Below are positions 9,432-23,851 of a stretch of DNA of 64,000 nt, in pieces (within the stretch, counting starts at the first letter, position 1; each line of letters opens with the position of its first letter). A program made the position numbers and the translations under genes. The notes beneath the pieces were generated by a model. The model worked only from the letters and a program-made list of their open reading frames with translations, had not been told where the DNA came from and searched no databases. Source of the stretch: Flaccisagitta enflata (Eukaryota > Chaetognatha > Sagittoidea > Aphragmophora); assembly GCA_965153355.1 (NCBI GenBank), contig OZ231127.1:72726001-72790000 (forward strand), given 5' to 3'.

Positions 9432-9545
9432 AGAAGACGAAGAAAAAGAAAAAGAAAAAGAAAACGAAGAAGAAGAAGAAGAAGAAGAAGAAGAAGAAGA
9501 AGAAGAAGAAGAAGAAGAAGAAGAAGAAGAAGAAGAAGAAAAAGA
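9056..9545. repeat. (GAA)n / (GAAAAA)n array
   Basis: About 490 bp of GAA with internal blocks of GAAAAA and a higher-order repeat (GAAGACGAAGAAAAAG occurs at about 9304 and 9433). The Glu-rich and Phe/Leu-rich frames are artefacts. Confidence 0.97.
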
Positions 9546-9929
9546 AGAGAATGAAGTAGCGAATAAAAAAAAAAAACAATAGAATTAATGACAATGAAAA
9601 CATGAAAGGAGAGGTATTTTGAGAAAAAAAGATTAGAAAAAGCATTTTGCAAATTGAATCTGTAAGGACAAAGAGAAATAATCCCCGCGGTTTCTAATCC
9701 TGTCAACACAATTTTGATCAAAAAAGAGTAAAAAGCGACCGAAAAAAGAAAAAAAGGAAGAAAACAAAATGAAAATCACAAATACACAAGGAAAAAAAAG
9801 ACATCTTGGATCACAAAAAACAGACCCAGAAAATTACCAGACACATCCAGATCTTTCAAAAGCCGCTAAGCAGGAAATACAAAACATTTGGCTGGATATT
9901 AAGGAACAAAAGTAATGATTTGGGGTGAT

Positions 9930-10010
9930 GGTAGAAAGTTGGTAGGGGGGGGTGGTAAGAGTGGTGGTGGCAGTGGTGTTGGTAGTGATGCTGGTTGTAG
10001 AAAGAGAGGT
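9930..10010. repeat. Degenerate GGT/GTGGT tract
   Basis: G- and T-rich stretch with GGTGGT and GTTGGTAG words, repeated in copy 2 at 13710-13790. Confidence 0.7.
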
Positions 10011-10216
10011 GCAGTCGCGGCGGCACGTGAATGAGATTAGAATAGATTCTACAAAATACAGAAAGCCAGTAAGAAAGAAAGAGAGAGAGAGCTAGGTTGA
10101 GATAGATATAGAGAAGGGGGATAGGATAGAGAGTGAGAAAGAGAAAGTAATGTAATATCGAAACGTAACGAATCGTAATCGCAAAAGAAATTAGGCAGAG
10201 CATAGGAAGGAGTGGA

Positions 10217-10218
<2 letters not shown>

Positions 10219-10284
<66 letters not shown>
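10219..10284. repeat. (GA)n microsatellite
   Basis: GA run followed by GACAGACA words. This run and its flanks differ strongly from the matching place in copy 2. Confidence 0.95.
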
Positions 10285-10288
<4 letters not shown>

Positions 10289-10388
10289 AGACAGACACAG
10301 ACAGACAGGCAGACTGACGACACATTAGACTAGACAGACAGACAGTAGATTGAGACAGACAGGTAGAAATATGGATGAAACCCAGATT

Positions 10389-10438
10389 CTCTCTAATCTC
10401 TCTCTCTCTCTCTACTCTCTTCTCTCTCTCTCTCTCTC

Positions 10439-10504
<66 letters not shown>

Positions 10505-10507
10505 TCT
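10389..10507. repeat. (CT)n microsatellite
   Basis: CT run with ACT and CCT interruptions in its first half. Confidence 0.95.
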
Positions 10508-10954
10508 CCAATTTTTCGTTTTTTTTTAGCCTTTCCTTTCTAATTTTTCTTCTTATTTTTTTCTCTTTTCTTTTCACGAATTAGATTCGGGTCAATTATT
10601 CAAAAAAGAGAACTTTATACTTTTTTCCTCATCATCAACATCAACATCAGAGTTGTCATCGTCGTCGTCCTCATCGTCATCACTTTCATCACTATCGTTC
10701 ATCGTTATAACTGTTGCTATTATTTTTCCTCTTGAAAACGTAAGAGAGAAAGAAAGAAAAGGAGAATTTTCTTGGCTCTCACACAAACTTCTATCGCCAG
10801 AGAAAGTATGGAGAGAGAAAAAAAAAACAACACAAAACTACGATGAAAGCTTTCTCGTCATTCTTTTTTCCAGATCTTTATGTTTACAAGAATGATATTT
10901 AAATTCTAAGAAAAAGCAGAATTGATAATTTCCCATCGCTGATTTATCTAGTAA

Positions 10955-11042
10955 AAATGGTCGGATACACGACTGCGCTGGAGCCTGTGTAAGTATACAT
11001 AGGCTTTGATTTTACCAGCACATTTGAGCAGGGGCAATGAGG
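10955..11042 (+). mobile_element. Family S-like 5' fragment
   Basis: AAAATGGTCGGATACACGAC and GAGCAGGGGCAATGAGG resemble the family S 5' region. No 3' hairpin follows. Duplicated at 14729-14818. Confidence 0.55.
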
Positions 11043-11271
11043 CAGAGACACACACACACACACAAAAAATAAAACGATCAAAATGCTTGATGAAAAAAAA
11101 AATCAACATGTAATGGACCGACCCACCGCCGTTACAAATTTTAGCGTCACTGGACTTAAAATTTTGTCGATTTTGGTTTCTAACAAAAACGATTCATCAT
11201 TCGTGGTTTAAACCAGTTTGACAGATTTCCGTCATCAACCCACAAAACCTTTCTTCTACATCCTTTTCTTT

Positions 11272-11425
11272 TCCCTTTCCCTTTCTCTTTCTCTTTCTCT
11301 TTCTCTTTCTCTTTCTCTTTCTCTTTCTCTTTTTCTTTTTCTTTTTCTTTCACTTTCTATTTCTCGTTCTCTTGCTCTTTTTCTTTCTCTTTCTCTTTCT
11401 CTTTCTCTTTCTCTTTTTTTTTCAT
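11272..11425. repeat. (CTTTCT)n tract
   Basis: Hexanucleotide CTTTCT repeats with TTTTTC variants. Confidence 0.93.
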
Positions 11426-11505
11426 TTCTCTTTTTTTTCTCTTATTCCGTTTTCCTTTTCTCTTCTGTTTTCTTCATTCTCCATCTGTCTGTTTGTTTGT
11501 CTATA

Positions 11506-11510
<5 letters not shown>

Positions 11511-11581
<71 letters not shown>
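11511..11581. repeat. (CT)n microsatellite
   Basis: Uninterrupted CT run. Confidence 0.97.
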
Positions 11582-11584
<3 letters not shown>

Positions 11585-12177
11585 AATACTCTGCTTTTCT
11601 TAGCTCATCCTCTGTCTTCCTTCAAATCTTCATAATCAGAAATATGAAACAGGAAGAATAATAAACACGTCTATCTCGATATATATGACAATAACAATAA
11701 CAACTACCAATAATAACAATAATAAAAATGACAACAACAATAACAAAAACAATCACACTAACTGTAACAACGACGGTTTCGATGAGATGCCCTGGGAAAC
11801 AGCCCCTTTTGGCCATTCTGTGAAGTCCTATGGACGCTTTTCACATTTGCATAATCAAACATTCCTGACTGAATGCACAGAAAGAAAACAAGGCCGGATG
11901 AAAGGTTGTGTATGGCATTTATGGGTTGCCGGGGACTAGATGGGCACTCGGACAACAGGAATGGAGTTGCAACAAAAAAATACAAAAGCCTATTCGATGT
12001 GGGATAGCACGTGGCTTCTGCTAAAGACTTTTCTTTTAAGTTATGTGCTCGTTAGACGTTTGAATGGAAATCTGTTTGATTCGAACGAATTTTATCACTT
12101 AAGTCGGTTTGCTGGTCCGTTGGTCAAATGCCTGCAGTTATATTTTTTATCCACTTATTCACTATTATTATCATTTT

Positions 12178-12193
12178 TTATTTATTTATTTTT

Positions 12194-12252
<59 letters not shown>

Positions 12253-12326
12253 TTCATTCATTCATTTATTTGTTCATTCATTTGTTTATTTATTTATTTA
12301 TTTTATTTATTTATTTATTTATTTAG
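12178..12326. repeat. (ATTT)n microsatellite at right edge of copy 1
   Basis: ATTT repeats with a few ATTC units. The junction to copy 2 is AGATAT then (CT)n at 12331-12351. Confidence 0.97.
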
Positions 12327-12744
12327 ATATCTCTCTCTCTCTCTCTCTCTCTTTTTTCTTTTCTTTCTTGTTGGATATTTCACGCACCTCATTATAATCG
12401 TGTAACAGTCACCGCCCAACAGGCAAAAGCATGCCATAAAACCGACAGGATGACATTGTACGTATATTTGTCCTGCTTTAGACGCTTCTCATTTTCAAGA
12501 TTCAATTCCCATTTTTTTCCATCCCATCTTTCTTCTCTTTTTGCTTAATTAATTGAAAAAAAAAGAAAAGAAATAAAAATGAAAAAAAGATATACGGAGG
12601 AGACATGTACCCTGAAATTTCCAGATTTCAAAAATCTTAAGAGTTAAGATTTGAGAGAAAAACAGAGGAAGGTGGAGAAGGTAGAGCAGCAAACTGCAAA
12701 GCTAAAACCGCGTTTTGGTAAGATTTGTTATTTCTTTTCTTTAT

Positions 12745-12897
12745 AACAAGGCCGGATACGCGGCAATACAGTCGCGGGAGCAAAAGCAAAGCAGGAGCAA
12801 AAGTGCGAAAACCACCCGAAATTTAAAAATGTTACGGGAGGGACGAACGGACCGATGGACCGACCGACACGGCAAGGTGTAGAGTCGCGTGTTTGTA
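12745..12897 (+). mobile_element. Family S element inside duplication copy 2
   Basis: Same insertion as 8873-9028, carried along in the duplication; the terminal hairpin is likewise missing. Confidence 0.85.
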
Positions 12898-12925
12898 TAG
12901 AGATTTCCTGTAAAAAGTTGGAACA

Positions 12926-13333
12926 AGAAGGAGAAGAAGAAGAAGAAGAAGAAGAAGAAGAAGAAGAAGAAGAAGAAGAAGAAGAAGAAGAAGAAAAGAA
13001 AAGAAAAGAAGAAGGAGAAGAAGAAGCAGAAGAAGAAGAAAAAGAAAAGAAAAGAAAAGAAAAAGAAAAAGAAAAGAAAGAAGAAGAAGAAGAAGAAGAA
13101 AGAAGAGGAAGAAAGAAGAGGAAGAAAAGAAAAAGAAAAGAAAAAGAAAAAGAAAAGAAAAGAAAAATGAAAAAGAAGAAGAAGAAGAGAAGAAGAAGAA
13201 GAAGAAGAAGAAGAAGAAGAAGAAGAAGAAGAAGAAGAAGAAGACGAAGAAAAAGAAAAAGAAAAAGAAAAAGAAGAAGAAGAAGAAGAAGAAGAAGAAG
13301 AAGAAGAAGAAGAAGAAGAAGAAGAAGAAAAAT
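12926..13333. repeat. (GAA)n / (GAAAA)n array
   Basis: Counterpart of 9056-9545, about 80 bp shorter, with GAAAAGAAAA blocks absent from copy 1. Confidence 0.97.
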
Positions 13334-14001
13334 AAGAGAATAAAGTAGCGAATAAAAAAAGACAATAGAATTATGACAATGAAAACATGAAAGGAGTGGT
13401 ATTTTGAGAGAAAAAAAATTAGAAAAAGCATTTTGCAAATTGAATCTGTGAGGACAAAGAGAAATAATCCCCGCGGTTTCTAATCCTGTCAACACAATTT
13501 TGATCAAAAAAGAGTAAAAAGCGACCGAAAAAAGAAAAAAAGGAAGAAAACAAAATGAAAATCACAAATACACAAGGAAAAAAAAGACATCTTGGATCAC
13601 AAAAAACAGACCCAGAAAATTACCAGACACATCCAGATCTTTCAAAAGCCGCTAAGCAGGAAATACAAAACATTTGGCTGGATATTAAGGAACAAAAGTA
13701 ATGATTTGGGGTGATGGTAGAAAGTTGGTAGGGGGGGTGGTAAGAGTGGTGGTGGCAGTGGTGTTGGTAGTGATGCTGGTTGTAGAAAGAGAGGTGCAGT
13801 CGCGGTGGCACGTGAATGAGATTAGAATAGATTCTACAAAATACAGAAAGCCAGTAAGAAAGAAAGAGAGAGAGAGCTAGGTTGAGATAGATATAGAGAA
13901 GGGGGATAGGATAGAGAGTGAGAAAGAGAAAGTAATGTAATATCGAAACGTAACGAATCGTAATCGCAAAAGAAATTAGGCAGAGCATAGGAAGGAGTGG
14001 A

Positions 14002-14002
<1 letters not shown>

Positions 14003-14041
<39 letters not shown>

Positions 14042-14066
14042 CACAGACAGACAGACACACAGACAC

Positions 14067-14105
<39 letters not shown>
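14003..14105. repeat. (GA)n then (GACA)n
   Basis: A short GA run, then a regular GACA array, where copy 1 has a long GA run and few GACA units. Confidence 0.95.
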
Positions 14106-14204
14106 GGCAGACTGAGAGAAGGAGATTAAATCTAGATAGGAAGAGTAGATTGAAACTGAAATTTGGTAGAAATAAAAAATGGATGAAACCCATCAGCATT
14201 TTCT

Positions 14205-14206
<2 letters not shown>

Positions 14207-14281
<75 letters not shown>

Positions 14282-14286
14282 TCTCC
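14207..14286. repeat. (CT)n microsatellite
   Basis: Clean CT run, without the ACT interruptions present in copy 1. Confidence 0.97.
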
Positions 14287-14728
14287 AATTTTTCGTTTTT
14301 TTTTAGCCTTTCCTTTCTAATTTTTCTTCTTATTTTTTTCTCTTTTCTTTTCACGAATTAGATTCGGGTCAATTATTCAAAAAAGAGAACTTTATACTTT
14401 TTTCCTCATCATCAACATCAACATCAGAGTTGTCATCGTCGTCGTCCTCATCGTCATCACTTTCATCACTATCGTTCATCGTTATAACTGTTGCTATTAT
14501 TTTTCCTCTTGAAAACGTAAGAGAGAAAGAAAGAAAAGGAGAATTTTCTTGGCTCTCACACAAACTTCTATCGCCAGAGAAAGTATGGAGAGAGAAAAAA
14601 AAAACAACACAAAACTACGATGAAAGCTTTCTCGTCATTCTTTTTTCCAGATCTTTATGTTTACAAGAATGATATTTAAATTCTAAGAAAAAGCAGAATT
14701 GATAATTTCCCATCGCTGATTTATCTAG

Positions 14729-14818
14729 TAAAAATGGTCGGATACACGACTGCGCTGGAGCCTGTGTAAGTATACATAGGCTTTGATTTTACCAGCACAT
14801 TTGAGCAGGGGCAATGAG
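14729..14818 (+). mobile_element. Family S-like 5' fragment (duplicated)
   Basis: Second copy of 10955-11042. Confidence 0.55.
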
Positions 14819-15039
14819 GCAGAGACACACACACACACACAAAAAATAAAACGATCAAAATGCTTGATGAAAAAAAAATCAACATGTAATGGACCGACCC
14901 ACCGCCGTTACAAATTTTAGCGTCACTTGACTTAAAATTTTGTCGATTTTGGTTTCTAACAAAAACGATTCATCATTCGTGGTTTAAACCAGTTTGACAG
15001 ATTTCCGTCATCAACCCACAAAACCTTTCTTCTACATCC

Positions 15040-15190
15040 TTTCTCTTTTCCCTTTCCCTTCTCTTCTCTTTCTCTTTCTCTTTCTCTTTCTCTTTCTTTT
15101 TCTTTTTCTTTTCTTTTTCTTTCACTTTCTATTTCTCGCTTTCTTCTTTCTTTCTTTTCTCTTCTCTTTCTCTTTTTTTTCATTTCTTTT
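15040..15190. repeat. (CTTT)n tract
   Basis: Pyrimidine tract of CTTTCT and CTTTTT words, counterpart of 11272-11425. Confidence 0.9.
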
Positions 15191-15245
15191 TTTTTTTATT
15201 CCGTTTTCCTTTTTTTCTGTTTTCTTCATTCTCCATCTGTCTGTT

Positions 15246-15252
<7 letters not shown>

Positions 15253-15302
<50 letters not shown>
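15253..15302. repeat. (CT)n microsatellite
   Basis: CT run, shorter than its counterpart at 11511-11581. Confidence 0.96.
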
Positions 15303-15305
<3 letters not shown>

Positions 15306-15897
15306 AATACTCTGCTTTTCTTAGCTCATCCTCTGTCTTCCTTCAAATCTTCATAATCAGAAATATGAAACAGGAAGAATAATAAACACGTCTATCTCGA
15401 TATATATGACAATAACAATAACAACTACCAATAATAACAATAATAACAATGACAACAACAATAATAAAAACAATCACACTAACTGTAACAACGACGGTTT
15501 CGATGAGATGCCCTGGGAAACAGCCCCTTTTGGCCATTCTGTGAAGTCCTATGGACGCTTTTCACATTTGCATAATCAAACATTCCTGACTGAATGCACA
15601 GAAAGAAAACAAGGCCGGATGAAAGGTTGTGTATGGCATTTATGGGTTGCCGGGGACTAGATGGGCACTCGGACAACAGGAATGGAGTTGCAACAAAAAA
15701 ATACAAAAGCCTATTCGATGTGGGATAGCACGTGGCTTCTGCTAAAGACTTTTCTTTTAAGTTATGTGCTCGTTAGACGTTTGAATGGAAATCTGTTTGA
15801 TTCGAACGAATTTTATCACTTAAGTCGGTTTGCTGGTCCGTTGGTCAAATGCCTGCAGTTATATTTTTTATCCACTTATTCACTATTATTATCATTT

Positions 15898-15898
15898 T

Positions 15899-15965
<67 letters not shown>

Positions 15966-16007
15966 TTCATTTATTTGTTCATTCATTTGTTTATTTATTT
16001 ATTTATT

Positions 16008-16074
<67 letters not shown>

Positions 16075-16105
16075 TTCATTTATTTATTTATTTATTTGTT
16101 TATCT
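15898..16105. repeat. (ATTT)n microsatellite
   Basis: About 205 bp of ATTT with ATTC and TTTG units, longer than the copy 1 counterpart. It ends the duplicated region. Confidence 0.97.
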
Positions 16106-16654
16106 ATTTTTTTTTATCTTTTTTTTTTGCTTTGTCTTTTTCCTCCCCGTCCCACCCCACGACACTGATTCTCGCACACATGGCCGTGGTTGAATCAGTG
16201 TCATTCACCTCTCAGTCTGATAGTCCGTGTATGTTATTCTAAATAATCATGGTAATAAATCAAACGACATTCTTCCTTCTTTCTGTCTTCCAGGGAAACT
16301 CAGAAATGCAGAATCGAGACGAAATGAAGAACTGGTTATAAAGAACAGCCATAGTGGATCATTAAATCCTGTAAAAAAAAAACGACAATTTATGATTATT
16401 CAATGAAACACCGACCTTGCTAATAGGAATAAAAGAAGGAAGCAAAAAAAATGGGACAGAAATGAAGAAAAAATATAGACAAAGATCTTGTTTTATGAAA
16501 TGATTGCTTAATAATATCAATAATCATCGGAAAATGTGCTGGAAAATTTTAATAACAACTGAATTCAAGCGCGCAGTCACGCGTGGGATTAACTGAGTCT
16601 GAAGCGAGGAGGCGCCGGTACGAAAATCACGCTGACACTCCTTCGTCACCCACT
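16106..16654. other. Unique spacer, no feature
   Basis: AT-rich sequence with no coding frame; short pyrimidine patches only. Confidence 0.45.
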
Positions 16655-16735
16655 TACACCACAACGACCACAACAGCCACAACAACCACAACGACCACAA
16701 CAATCACATCAACCACAATATCTACAACAACTAAC
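16655..16735. repeat. Degenerate CCACAACAA minisatellite
   Basis: Words of the type ACAACCACAACG recur about every 9-12 bp. Confidence 0.8.
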
Positions 16736-17175
16736 AGGTCATAATAGTCTCCGTTGATCATGTCCAGTCGCCCGATGCTCTTCTAAAGCGTGTCGCCGGA
16801 GGAGTGTTACGTGCTTTTCCCAAAGCGTCAACGGCGGTCGCTCTTGACTACCGGAAAAAAGGAGACGAAAGCGCAACTCTGCTTCTTCTACCGCTTCTCC
16901 TTCCTAGTTGCTACGGAGTTTCATGACAATGATATAAAACTTTAGACTGCTTCTCTCTCTCTCTCTCTCTCCCAACTCGATTGTACAAGTTGTTTTAAAA
17001 AGAAATCGAGGAACCATATTTCAGAGATATGTACATTGAACTGGAAACTGTTTTTCCATCGGTTCTACCACTTTGCATGAGACTCATTTATGTAGAGGAA
17101 TCTCTCTGACTTTCTCTCTCTGTCTCTCCCTCGTTTCATGACAACAAGATCGCCCGTCAAACTGGTCTCTCCGTC
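16736..17175. other. Unique spacer with a short (CT)n
   Basis: Holds a short CT run at 16951-16971 and otherwise ordinary sequence. Confidence 0.45.
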
Positions 17176-19777
<2,602 letters not shown>

Positions 19778-19873
19778 ATGAATGAATGAATGAATGAATG
19801 AATGAATGAATGAATGAATGAATGAATGAATGAATGAATGAATGAATGAATGAATGAATGAATGAATGAATGA
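19778..19873. repeat. (AATG)n microsatellite
   Basis: About 23 clean AATG units. Confidence 0.98.
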
Positions 19874-20026
19874 AGGAGGGAATGAATTAATAGTTGAACA
19901 AGTTGAATTTACCCAGCGGCACGTCCAATCTGTCTACGATAGGATTGAGTGTATTCAGTAAAAAGAGGGAAGAGAAGGGGGCGCTTCAGAGAGAAAAAAG
20001 AGCTTCAGAAAAAGCAGACGTTTAAC

Positions 20027-20572
20027 AGGTCGCCCAAGGGCAATATGTGGTCAGCGATACCCGTTGCCCTGCTTTGCATGATTGTGAAATGGAGTGAGAG
20101 GAAGCAGGGCAGCGGCCCCGAAGGGGACGAAGTCCTGTAGAACACAGGGGGACTTTCATTCGTCATTCCGTCCGTCCGTCCGTCCGTCCGTCCGTCCGTC
20201 CGTCCGTCCATCCGTTCCCCCCAGACCCTCTCAGGCCTGAAATCTGCCCTCTCAGGCCTGAAATTTGCCCTCTCAGGCCTGAAATCTGCCCTCTCAGGCC
20301 TTGAATCTGTGAGGGCAGATGCCAGGCATGAGAGGTCAGATTTCAGGCCAGAGAGGTCAGATTTCAGGCCTGAGAGGACAGATTTCAGGCCTGAGAGAGC
20401 AGATTCAAGGCCTAAGAGGGCAGATTTCAGGCCTGAGAGGGTAAATTTCAAGCCTGAGAGGGCAGATTTCAGGCCTGAGAGGGCCTGGGGGGGACGAACG
20501 GACGGACGGAATGACGAACAAAAGTCCCCCTGTGTTCTACAGGACTTCGTCCCCTTCGGGGCCGCTGCCCAA
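20027..20572 (+). mobile_element. Family H element, copy 3 (large palindrome)
   Basis: GTGGTCAGCGATACCCG then GCCCTGCTTTGC. The left arm from 20108 (GGGCAGCGGCCCCGAAGGGG) through a GTCC run to about 20308 is the inverse of about 20400-20570. The core unit is GGGCAGATTTCAGGCCTGAGA (21 bp), present in inverse orientation on the left side, so nearly the whole element can fold back. The arms match almost base for base apart from GTCC/GGAC copy number. Confidence 0.9.
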
Positions 20573-20721
20573 AAAGCGAGCAGATCTTCTTTTGTGTATA
20601 TTCTGGAGATTGTCTGGAATGTCCCTACGTGCGTTACAAACCTCATCCATACCAACCGAGAATTTTCATCTCTCATCGACTTTTTCTTTTCTTTTTTTCT
20701 TTCTTTTCTATCAATTCATTT

Positions 20722-21214
<493 letters not shown>

Positions 21215-21364
21215 AATACACGAGCCGAAGTCGCGTGCGGGTGGGCAGGAGCGGCGAAAAAGCTAAGAAAAGCTAAGTGTGACCGACCGACCGACCGACG
21301 GACGGACGGACGGACCGACAGACGGACAGAGTGGGTCATAGAGTCGCGTGCACGCGACTAAAAA
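21215..21364 (+). mobile_element. Family S element with intact terminal hairpin
   Basis: 5' word AAGTCGCGTGCGGGTGGGCA, a GACCGACCGACC/GGACGGAC tract, and 3' end AGTCGCGTGCACGCGACT followed by AAAAA. The 18-bp 3' palindrome is perfect. The outer 5' AACAAGGCCGG is replaced by other sequence. Confidence 0.88.
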
Positions 21365-21399
21365 GAAAGAGAAATAACAGCGCGAAGGGGCGAAGGGGG

Positions 21400-21690
21400 A
21401 GGAACGTAGGAGGGTTTGTTCATGGTGATTCTTTTATTGTCATCAGATTAGGGCTCTCAACGAGTTCATTTGATCACTTATATCTGAACGTAGGAGGGTT
21501 CGTTCATGGTGATTTTTTATTATGTCATCAGATTAGGACTCTCCGACAGGTCATTTGCTCACTTAAAGCTGCTTAACATAAAATGGTGGAAGGGCACGAG
21601 AGTAGGAGGGTTCATTTATAATGATTTTTGAAAATGTCATTAAGGTGTTCCACGATTTGATTTGCTAACTGATAACTTCATACATTCAAA
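21400..21690 (+). repeat. 84-bp tandem repeat, about 3 degraded copies
   Basis: GTAGGAGGGTTNGTTCATGG recurs at 21407, 21491 and, degraded, at 21602, each followed by TGATT and a GTCATCAGATTAGG-like word. An 81-codon frame across two copies is a by-product. Confidence 0.8.
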
Positions 21691-21899
21691 AGGCAAGTCA
21701 TAAAACAAATCAGTAAAGAAAATGGAGCAAAATGTTGTGGATTTAAGTCACACTGTGAACGGGACTTTATAGCGATTTTAAAGCCTTACCGACTCTTTGT
21801 TGGTTTGCATCAAGAGCTCATAGCCTCATCGTTCAAAGCAATTTTATGAGCATATGACTCTTCATCCTCTTCATCTTCTCCTTTTTTCCTCCTCCCTCT

Positions 21900-22193
21900 T
21901 CGTCTTCTTCTTCTTCTGTTTCTTCTTCTTCTTCTTCTTCTTCTTCTTCTTCTTCTTCTTCTTCTTCTTCTTCTTCTTCTTCTTCTTCTTCTTCTTCTTC
22001 TTCTTCTTCTTCTTCTTCTTTCTCTTCTTCTTCTTCTTCTTCTTCTTCTTCTTCTTCTTCTTCTTCTTCTTCTTCTTCTTCTTCTTCTTCTTCTTCTTCT
22101 TCTTTTTCTTCTTCTTCTTCTTCTTCTTCTTCTTCTTCTTCTTCTTCTTCTTCTTCTTCTTCTTCTTCTTCTTCTTCTTCTTCTTCTTCTTCA
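21900..22193. repeat. (CTT)n trinucleotide array
   Basis: About 290 bp of CTT with four short interruptions. The Phe, Glu and Lys frames are repeat translations. Confidence 0.98.
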
Positions 22194-22957
22194 TTTTCAT
22201 TCAAATTAGCTTCCACCTTCCTCATCACTTCTGCTCATCTGCTTAATTCAGTCCGTTTCACTGTGCTGTAACTCCACCTACGCACCGTAAGTCAACCTAA
22301 CCACAGTAAACTGGGCTTTATCCTAAATGGCAAGAAGTCGACACTTCCACGGTACACAGCGCTTTACCATCAATTTTAAGAAGTCAACCCACACACCTAC
22401 ACACTACAAAATAATAGGCCATCGCGCAGAGAATGACAGCCAGGCCAGGTTGCACCAGTTAGTTCATCAGCCCTGACGCCACTTTGCCACTTTGCTCTGT
22501 ATTTGGCCGCGAATGACGTCTCACCAGCCTGACTGTGACTGAGATGCATTGTCTTATTCCACCACCGCCAAAAAAAAATGTGCTTGCACTCTCTCATAGA
22601 TCCTAGAGGATGCTGGCAAAAATTTAGCATAGCCAGTGTATTTTCAAACCAGGTTGCAATAGGAAATGAAAAGACTATTGTTCATATTTTCAAACGAAGC
22701 GTTCAGCTTCCAGGCAAGTAAACCGTGCGCTCCCCTCATTTTTTCCTTTCTCTTTCCCCTTCTCATTCATATTCAACCATTTTCTTTTTCCTTCTGCTCT
22801 TTGTGCTGCCAGGAAATTCCATATCTTTCGACAGCCCCCATTTACCATGTCATTTACCATTTACCATGTCACTTTCCATATACAAATGGACCTTGGACCA
22901 ATGTATCGCATTTTTTGTGTCAGTTACCAAATATATGAACCATGAACCACGTTGCGC

Positions 22958-22958
<1 letters not shown>
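22194..22958. other. Unique spacer, no gene recognised
   Basis: Mixed sequence with a small duplicated word (CATTTACCATGTCA, about 22838-22870). Confidence 0.45.

Positions 22959-23014
<56 letters not shown>
22959..23014. repeat. (GA)n microsatellite
   Basis: Clean AG/GA run. Confidence 0.97.
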
Positions 23015-23016
<2 letters not shown>

Positions 23017-23659
23017 TTATCGTATTACATGTGGTGTGAATTATTTCCTTCTGCCTTTTTTCTCCATCCGTTCTAAGTCTCATGTTTGTGTTTTGAGATA
23101 TCGCTCTTGCGAAGACATATTCATAGTAACGTTTTTGCTACAAGCACACAATATGAAAAGCGGTGTATTTAACGCTGTATTCTGCACTAATGAACGAGTT
23201 GCATACTCGCAAAAAAATCATCCATATCTTTGGTGTTTTAGTAACGGCTACACATTAAATTTTCTCTACCGTTCTCGCATTTGTGATCAAACTAACTGCT
23301 TCTATTTACCAAAGTGGAGAACGCACAACATCGAACACTGACGTTATTCACAAAAATGAAAAAGTGAAACACTGAATTTAGAAAAATGAAAAAAGGAAGA
23401 AACATTTCATCTTCGGACAAGTTGGCGGTCTACTTGAATACTACTCCGGTACTCCTCATGGTCTTTCGACACAACCATAGTCCCAACATTCAACCAGGCC
23501 ATTATTCATACCGACCACAACATCAACTCTCATGTCATTAAAACCCTCCATCCCCCTTTGCCCCGAGTTCTCCTGGATACTCCCTTGCTACTTTTGTACC
23601 GTTGTCTCACTTCCTTAACCCCTCCTTTTTCTTTTTCTCCTCCCTATCATTCTATTTCT
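23015..23659. other. Unique spacer, no gene recognised
   Basis: A 101-codon open frame at 23036-23341 is not repetitive but shows no domain or motif I recognise, and it starts in a poor context. Left unannotated. Confidence 0.4.
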
Positions 23660-23819
23660 ACTCTTCTTCTTCTTCTTCTTCTTCTTCTTCTTCTTCTTCT
23701 TCTTCTTCTTCTTCTTCTTCTTCTTCTTCTTCTTCTTCTTCTCCTTCTTCTTCTACATCGGTTTCCTTCCTTCCTACTTCTTTCTTTTTTTCTTTCTTTT
23801 TTGTTCTTTCTTTTTTCGT

Positions 23820-23851
<32 letters not shown>

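Larger units (their letters stand above)
8480..12351 (+). repeat. 3.87-kb tandem segmental duplication, copy 1
   Basis: Sequence from TTTTTTCTTTTCTTTCTTG onward recurs with a shift of 3872 bp (for example ATTATAATCG at 8519 and 12391). Outside simple repeats the two copies differ by only occasional single bases. The block holds a family S copy, (GAA)n, (GA)n, (CT)n, (CTTT)n and (ATTT)n arrays and no recognised gene. Confidence 0.95.
12352..16105 (+). repeat. 3.87-kb tandem segmental duplication, copy 2
   Basis: Second copy of the block at 8480-12351. It differs by single-base changes (GCAGTCGCGGCGGC at 10012 versus GCAGTCGCGGTGGC at 13797) and by simple-repeat lengths: (GAA)n is shorter and (ATTT)n longer. 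Either a recent unequal exchange at simple repeats or two alleles laid end to end by the assembler. Confidence 0.95.

Noticed and set aside
8869-9721. Glu-, Phe- and Leu-rich frames of 199-258 codons
   Set aside because: They cover the (GAA)n array. The same applies at 12728-13507, 21833-22246 and 23558-24009.
21331-21576. 81-codon frame with an internal repeat (NVGGFVHGD twice)
   Set aside because: It spans the end of a family S element and a DNA tandem repeat of 84 bp, which explains the duplication.
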